A stretch of 64,000 bases of DNA from Ancylostoma caninum (taxonomy: Eukaryota > Nematoda > Chromadorea > Rhabditida > Ancylostomatidae), in contig JBAJFG010000088.1 in the NCBI GenBank assembly GCA_037903475.1, positions 1 to 64,000 on the forward strand, read 5' to 3'. Shown piece after piece: positions 60,100-64,000 of this stretch. A model generated the notes under the pieces. It searched no databases. It was not told the origin of the DNA and saw only the letters and a program-made list of their open reading frames with translations. The number at the start of each line of letters is the position of its first letter. Within the stretch, counting starts at the first letter, position 1. A program made the position numbers and the translations under genes.

Positions 60100-60380
60100 G
60101 CAGGCGTTTTTACCGGCTATTTGCAATTTGACGTCGCTGCTTTCTCCAGAGCAACCAGAGCGCGGCGCGTCGTCGCCCCAACAAACACGGTGGTGGGGCG
60201 GCTGCGGTCCATTCCGCATTCTGGCGTCGCCTTTGTTTTCTTCGTCGGTCTTAATGTGTTTCGGGCCTCGTGCTGAGTAGTCAGCGACGACGACGACAAC
60301 GACGTCGACGCAGACGCGACCACGACCGCGGGCGCAGGCTGACGACGGCCGCGGTTTAATTATGAATTTTTACGACTCTC
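60100..60380. other. CpG-rich block, coding status unclear
   Basis: Strongly GC-rich with GACGACGACGACAACGACG and CGACCACGACCGCGGGCGC. Several - frames (for example 60117-60323 and 60025-60219) and one + frame (59936-60280) are open without a decisive codon bias. It may be a first exon/promoter region. It is followed by TTTAATTATGA, a homeodomain-type core, at about 60355. Confidence 0.3.
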
Positions 60381-61370
60381 TCCCCATGGGCGGGCCTCAA
60401 TCCGCAGTGGCTGTGTTTATGCCGTGTCTGCCTTTTCATATTTTATTCGGAAGCTGCTTAAATTTGCCAGCGTGAGAACCGGAATTCAAGAGTTTCCACC
60501 CTGGCGTTCTGTTATCCACTATTCGCATCAGCAGAATTCCCTAGGAATTCCTGGAAGAATCGGCACTCCCAGAGCTACCTAAAGGGCTAAGGGATTCGCC
60601 GTAGACTATCCATTTTCACGGAGTTGTTTTCATTTTGCTTGGGAAATTTGAGCCTCATCCGGGGAAGATTTGCTCTGTGGAGGTTTCATTAGAAGGACTC
60701 TGATGTGAACAACATTAGCTGGAATTGGGAGCGAGACTTGTTTTGCAAATTTCTTCCTCGCATTTTTAAGCGGTCCAGGATCGAACGTCCATAATATCTG
60801 TGATATTTCTCTCTACAATTTGAGGAAAACGAAAATCCACGAAGTTTCCTGCTTCTTCTTACTTTGCAAGTGCTAGAGATCTATATGTACGTGCCATAGA
60901 TGATGTAATTTATTCATATTTGTAGATTTTGCATTCATGAGAAATTCATAAGCGCACTTACTACGTAGTATCTACGAAATCGCTATGTACTGTGAAAATT
61001 CCCACGAACGATCTCTAGAAGTACCAGTTTCGCAGTAATCCAATTCTCATCCAGTTTCGCTCTTCGCCATCAATTGCACTAACACTAAACTCTGAGAAAA
61101 TTGGCTTTTCTCAGGATATTCCAATCAGTCTTCTGCTAATTGGTTGTTCTATGGGAAAATAGGTGATTTTTTTCTGCGAAAACTTGCTCGCAGAAAAAAA
61201 AGGTTCAAGTCTAATCCAGATGCAGCTTTTTTCACACAAATTTAACGTTCACTTCCTGTGGGAAAGTTCTAGCAAAGGATTCTAAGCTGCTAAAGACTCC
61301 AGAACCCTTATACCTTAACTTTACAGTTGTATGTAGCTCTATGTACCTCAAGCTCTCTGATACATACTTG

Positions 61371-61643
61371 CTACTCTTTTTTACTTAGCGTTTCTCTGGA
61401 CTCCACATTTATGTAACTAGTCATCTTGTTTATTTTGAAAGTAGCTCTTAACTGCAGTATTCGGGAATTCTTGGCTATGTTCGTATCGGATTTTGGTATG
61501 TTTTCACTCGGCAAGATGGTAAAATTTATCCTGAAGTTAGGAGAGGCATCTTTAAATTTAATATTATTCATATTCAGAAACTGTATGCATATTTCTATTT
61601 TCCTTCTTGGAGTTGTCCTTCTCCTTATTCTACCCTGCTCATT
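61371..61643 (-). CDS. candidate terminal exon of a small basic protein
   Basis: Follows a strong acceptor (CATTTTGTAG) and runs 90 codons in phase 0 to TAG. Codons start with a purine in 73% of cases (about 53% at position 3 over the last 66). The peptide starts NEQGRIRRRTTPRRK, is basic, then Asn/Lys/Ile-rich. The mirrored + frame (61426-61686) would be a hydrophobic chain with 50% purine-first codons, so a + strand membrane-protein fragment cannot be fully excluded. Confidence 0.35.
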   Translation of the reverse strand, partial: NEQGRIRRRTTPRRKIEICIQFLNMNNIKFKDASPNFRINFTILPSENIPKSDTNIAKNSRILQLRATFKINKMTSYINVESRETLSKKE

Positions 61644-61748
61644 CTACAAAATGCTTGTTTTTGGAAATTTTTTTCCAAAAAATTAATAATTATTGCCCTT
61701 TCAAACGATCTTCTGTGAAATTGACGAGTTTTCCTTCCACTCTTTTAC

Positions 61749-61898
61749 ATTCCCATGCCTTCCTATATATGTCTCTGCATAAAGATGATCTGGATTTTTG
61801 CTTTTTCCCTTCCTCATCTCCATCCCATTACGTGAATGCGTCGAGAAGTTTTCTATTACATCTTTTTTATAAAACTGTCTGGAATTTTGCATGGGCAT
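61749..61898 (-). CDS. candidate first exon paired with 61371-61643
   Basis: ATG at 61898 opens 50 codons (starting MPMQNSRQFYKKDVIENF) ending at GGGAAT|GTAAAA in phase 0. The following 105-bp intron ends at TTTTGTAG and joins in frame to the exon at 61371-61643, giving a 140-residue basic protein. Sizes and phases are typical for a compact nematode gene. Function unknown. Confidence 0.35.
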
Positions 61899-62986
61899 CT
61901 TTCCAACTCCTCGCTTTTATCCTCATTTTCTCTGAAAATTAACTCTTGATTTCCAGAAAAGATCTTTTAGTGGTTTCATACTAGGAATTGTGCCTTTCTG
62001 AGCCAGTATTGTGGAAGATAACCCAATTTTTAATATTCTCCTCGCTCCTTCTCAAAGACCGCTGCAGATTCATTTGTAATTGAAGGGGTTATCTTGTCTT
62101 AGAGATAGAAAATTCACCCATCCTTTTGGCGCAAAATTTGTTTCTCAGTAAAAATTAAGGGTGGATATTTGCCTTTTAGATGTTTGGAGAATTTTTACTC
62201 CATAATAGGAGAACGCCCCTGCTAGGAAGATTCCTTTTTATACATTAAATGAATACATAACTCCGATGCACCCTTCCAATTTTCCAGAGCTCTAATTTCG
62301 GTACGGATTTCCCAGAAAGAATCTTTGGAACCTCTGCTTTCTCATGTTCTTCAGTTTTCCCGTCCTGCTCCCAGCTGTGTTTACTCCTTATCCCAGCCAT
62401 AAGAATCTGGATTTCCTGTTATTTCCGTGACTAAGCGAGGCTACATACATGTAAACGACTATAAATGGAAACAAATATGAGTTCGATAGTTGAAGCAATG
62501 CAGAATTTGACCACTCTGATCCTTGAGAGTTGGCAAATCCACTAGTAAAAGTGGGAAAAATCCATAATAGCTGGTTTTTGTGGAGATGCAGGTGCTGAGG
62601 TGGTCCTAAAATTAAGGAAATCACCGTGTAGAGCTAGTCACTCCTTTTATTTAGATGAAAAAGAAACTTTCCCTCTAATTTTTGGCCTTCTTTGTTTTTT
62701 CTTCTGTTCTGCGATCCGCTGGCCGGTCAGCTGTTTCTCGTTCATACTTCCTAGCTTTTTCTAGAAGCCTCTATCAGCCACTTAATCAGAGATCTTTTCT
62801 TCTCCGAAGCACCTCATTCTCACGGCGTTTCTCGGGTGATGTATGCGAATTTTCTGTACACCTCTAATTTATCAGTGTCGAAATAAATCACCCAGCATTT
62901 CAGGATCCGAATCCCATCAGCTGGCTATTTTCCTCGAGTCATTCGACGTCGCTTGAAGGCTCTAATCTTCCTGTTTGATCTGTGGC

Positions 62987-63163
62987 ATGGTTCAGCTCCT
63001 CCCAGCTCTGACTCTGCGGCTCCTTGCACTCATTTCTTCGCTTTTCCTCGCTTCAGCCCGCGGCTGCAGCTCTTTTGAGCCGCAGAACGGCGGCGACACA
63101 TCAGGCTGCTGTCATCGAGGCGGCGCCGAAGACGTCCCTCGGCTCTTGTCCATCGTACTTTAG
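62987..63163 (+). CDS. possible small secreted peptide ORF
   Basis: ATG at 62987 starts a 58-residue frame whose first ~26 residues look like a signal peptide (MVQLLPALTLRLLALISSLF, then LASARG). The rest is short and Cys-containing (GCSSFEPQNGG, SGCCHRGG). Codon bias is neutral, and a TTCAG acceptor inside (63054) gives another open frame, so the call is weak. No family recognised. Confidence 0.2.
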   Translation: MVQLLPALTLRLLALISSLFLASARGCSSFEPQNGGDTSGCCHRGGAEDVPRLLSIVL

Positions 63164-64000
63164 TACGAAGTTGTACTTAGTGAACATAAACTTGCCTATA
63201 AAACTAGGCTCAGTGTTGATGTCCTAGCCAGCTGCATTTGTCCATATCTTCAGGATTCTGTTTTTGGGACGAATTTTTCCAGAAATTCAATACTTAGGAT
63301 CTACTTTTGCCAGCTTTTTGCTGCTTCCTGATGTTCCCTCCGGGAGCAGTGGGAAGTAAGGCGAAGCAGTTCTGCGTCCTAACACATTGCTGCAGCTCTA
63401 TATTCGTTCTGGGAGTTCGGTTTCTCACGTAAAAAGAGCCTTTCTAGAGAAATTTTCCTCTTCCTGGCATTTTCCAGATTCTGAATTAGGTTTTTCCTTC
63501 CTTTTTGTCTCTCTTCCTTCCATGTCTCATTCACTTTCCAATTCTTCATCACTTATATGAGTAATCCTTTCACTGGAAATTCTCGTGTGGCTTTCTAATT
63601 TTCTTTAAAAGCTTGCAAGAGACATATGCAGCAGAAAAATGCGAAATGCGAAAGGGAACGTTTCCTTGAAGCTCTTTTGCTAAGTTTAGTGTTGTTTTGT
63701 TGGTGTTTCTCCAGAACATTTAGGAAACAGAAATCCACGTTTGCCTGATAAGTGGCTAATCCCACAAATCAAAGAAATTCTTCTCTGCACGTCTGATTTC
63801 TGTTCTACATACGATTTTTCCTAGACTCCCCGGGTTTTACTCATTTTCCCAGTTTGGTTCAAATTCCTGGGGGAATTTTCGATAGCAAACCCTATCTCCA
63901 AACACATACCTGGCTTCGTTTCGGATAAGGAACAAGGACCCTGGCAGGGTCTTGCGAAATATATAGTGTGATGGGAAAAAGTCTGATGATCTATCATGGA
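63164..64000. other. noncoding, no gene recognised
   Basis: T-rich with short frames only. Confidence 0.5.

Overview
This looks like eukaryotic, intron-rich and gene-poor chromosomal DNA, most probably from a rhabditid/strongylid-type nematode. The reasons are AT-rich DNA with long T-rich tracts; candidate exons bounded by worm-like splice sites (TTTTCAG, TTTTGTAG or TTTTTAG acceptors; GTAAGT, GTAAAA or GTGAGT donors) with very short introns (49-105 bp); repeated CCACGCCC intergenic words; scattered poly-G runs; and a small Cys-rich one-pass membrane protein of a type common in worms. No bacterial operons, ribosome binding sites, rRNA genes or CRISPR arrays are present. The organism call is inference.

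The one unmistakable gene-sized ORF is a CR1/Jockey-type LINE reverse transcriptase on the + strand (7179-9908), with a 3' UTR and an (AATA)n tail ending at 10812. Host coding sequence is sparse, and I see only pieces of it, mainly on the - strand. The best is a terminal exon of a Cys-rich membrane protein (47826-48071). Next come a three-exon gene end at 27590-28072 and an initial exon at 30427-30549 that may be the 5' end of the same gene, then a possible two-exon small gene at 61371-61898. Single candidate exons lie at 10947-11248, 23227-23436, 37763-37849, 44082-44460, 51546-51764, 56606-56806 and 58126-58452. These calls rest on open frames, excess purine at codon position 1 and splice sites. 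The + strand is T-rich, so some could be shadows, and confidence is kept low.

Most of the recognisable content is repeats. An undescribed-looking 2.5 kb foldback element (42722-45234) has inverted arms built from degenerate ~54-bp units carrying the palindromic word CAAGTTGTCGACAACTTG. A single arm of the same family sits at 37244-37762. A 1.1 kb hAT-like non-autonomous element is at 12942-14058. A MITE family with GATTACCCAGGGTAAACGCG ends has five clear and several eroded copies. A second MITE-like family rich in GACGCACGCA has copies at 12153, 48281 and 59705. A tRNA-headed SINE (17061-17160) has the same (AATA)n tail type as the LINE. Two (ATTC)n arrays, one of 884 bp with higher-order structure, two perfect hairpins, two local tandem duplications and many G-tracts complete the set.

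Layout: 1-7.1 kb noncoding with one MITE; 7.1-10.8 kb LINE; 10.9-14 kb a candidate exon, a GACGCACG element, a hairpin and the hAT element; 15-18 kb possible + exons, the SINE and a GC-rich inverted pair; 19-31 kb MITEs and - strand candidate exons; 33.9-34.8 kb giant ATTC array; 37-45 kb foldback family; 45.9-49.9 kb nested repeats around the membrane-protein gene; 50-64 kb mostly noncoding with scattered - strand exons and a third GACGCACG element.
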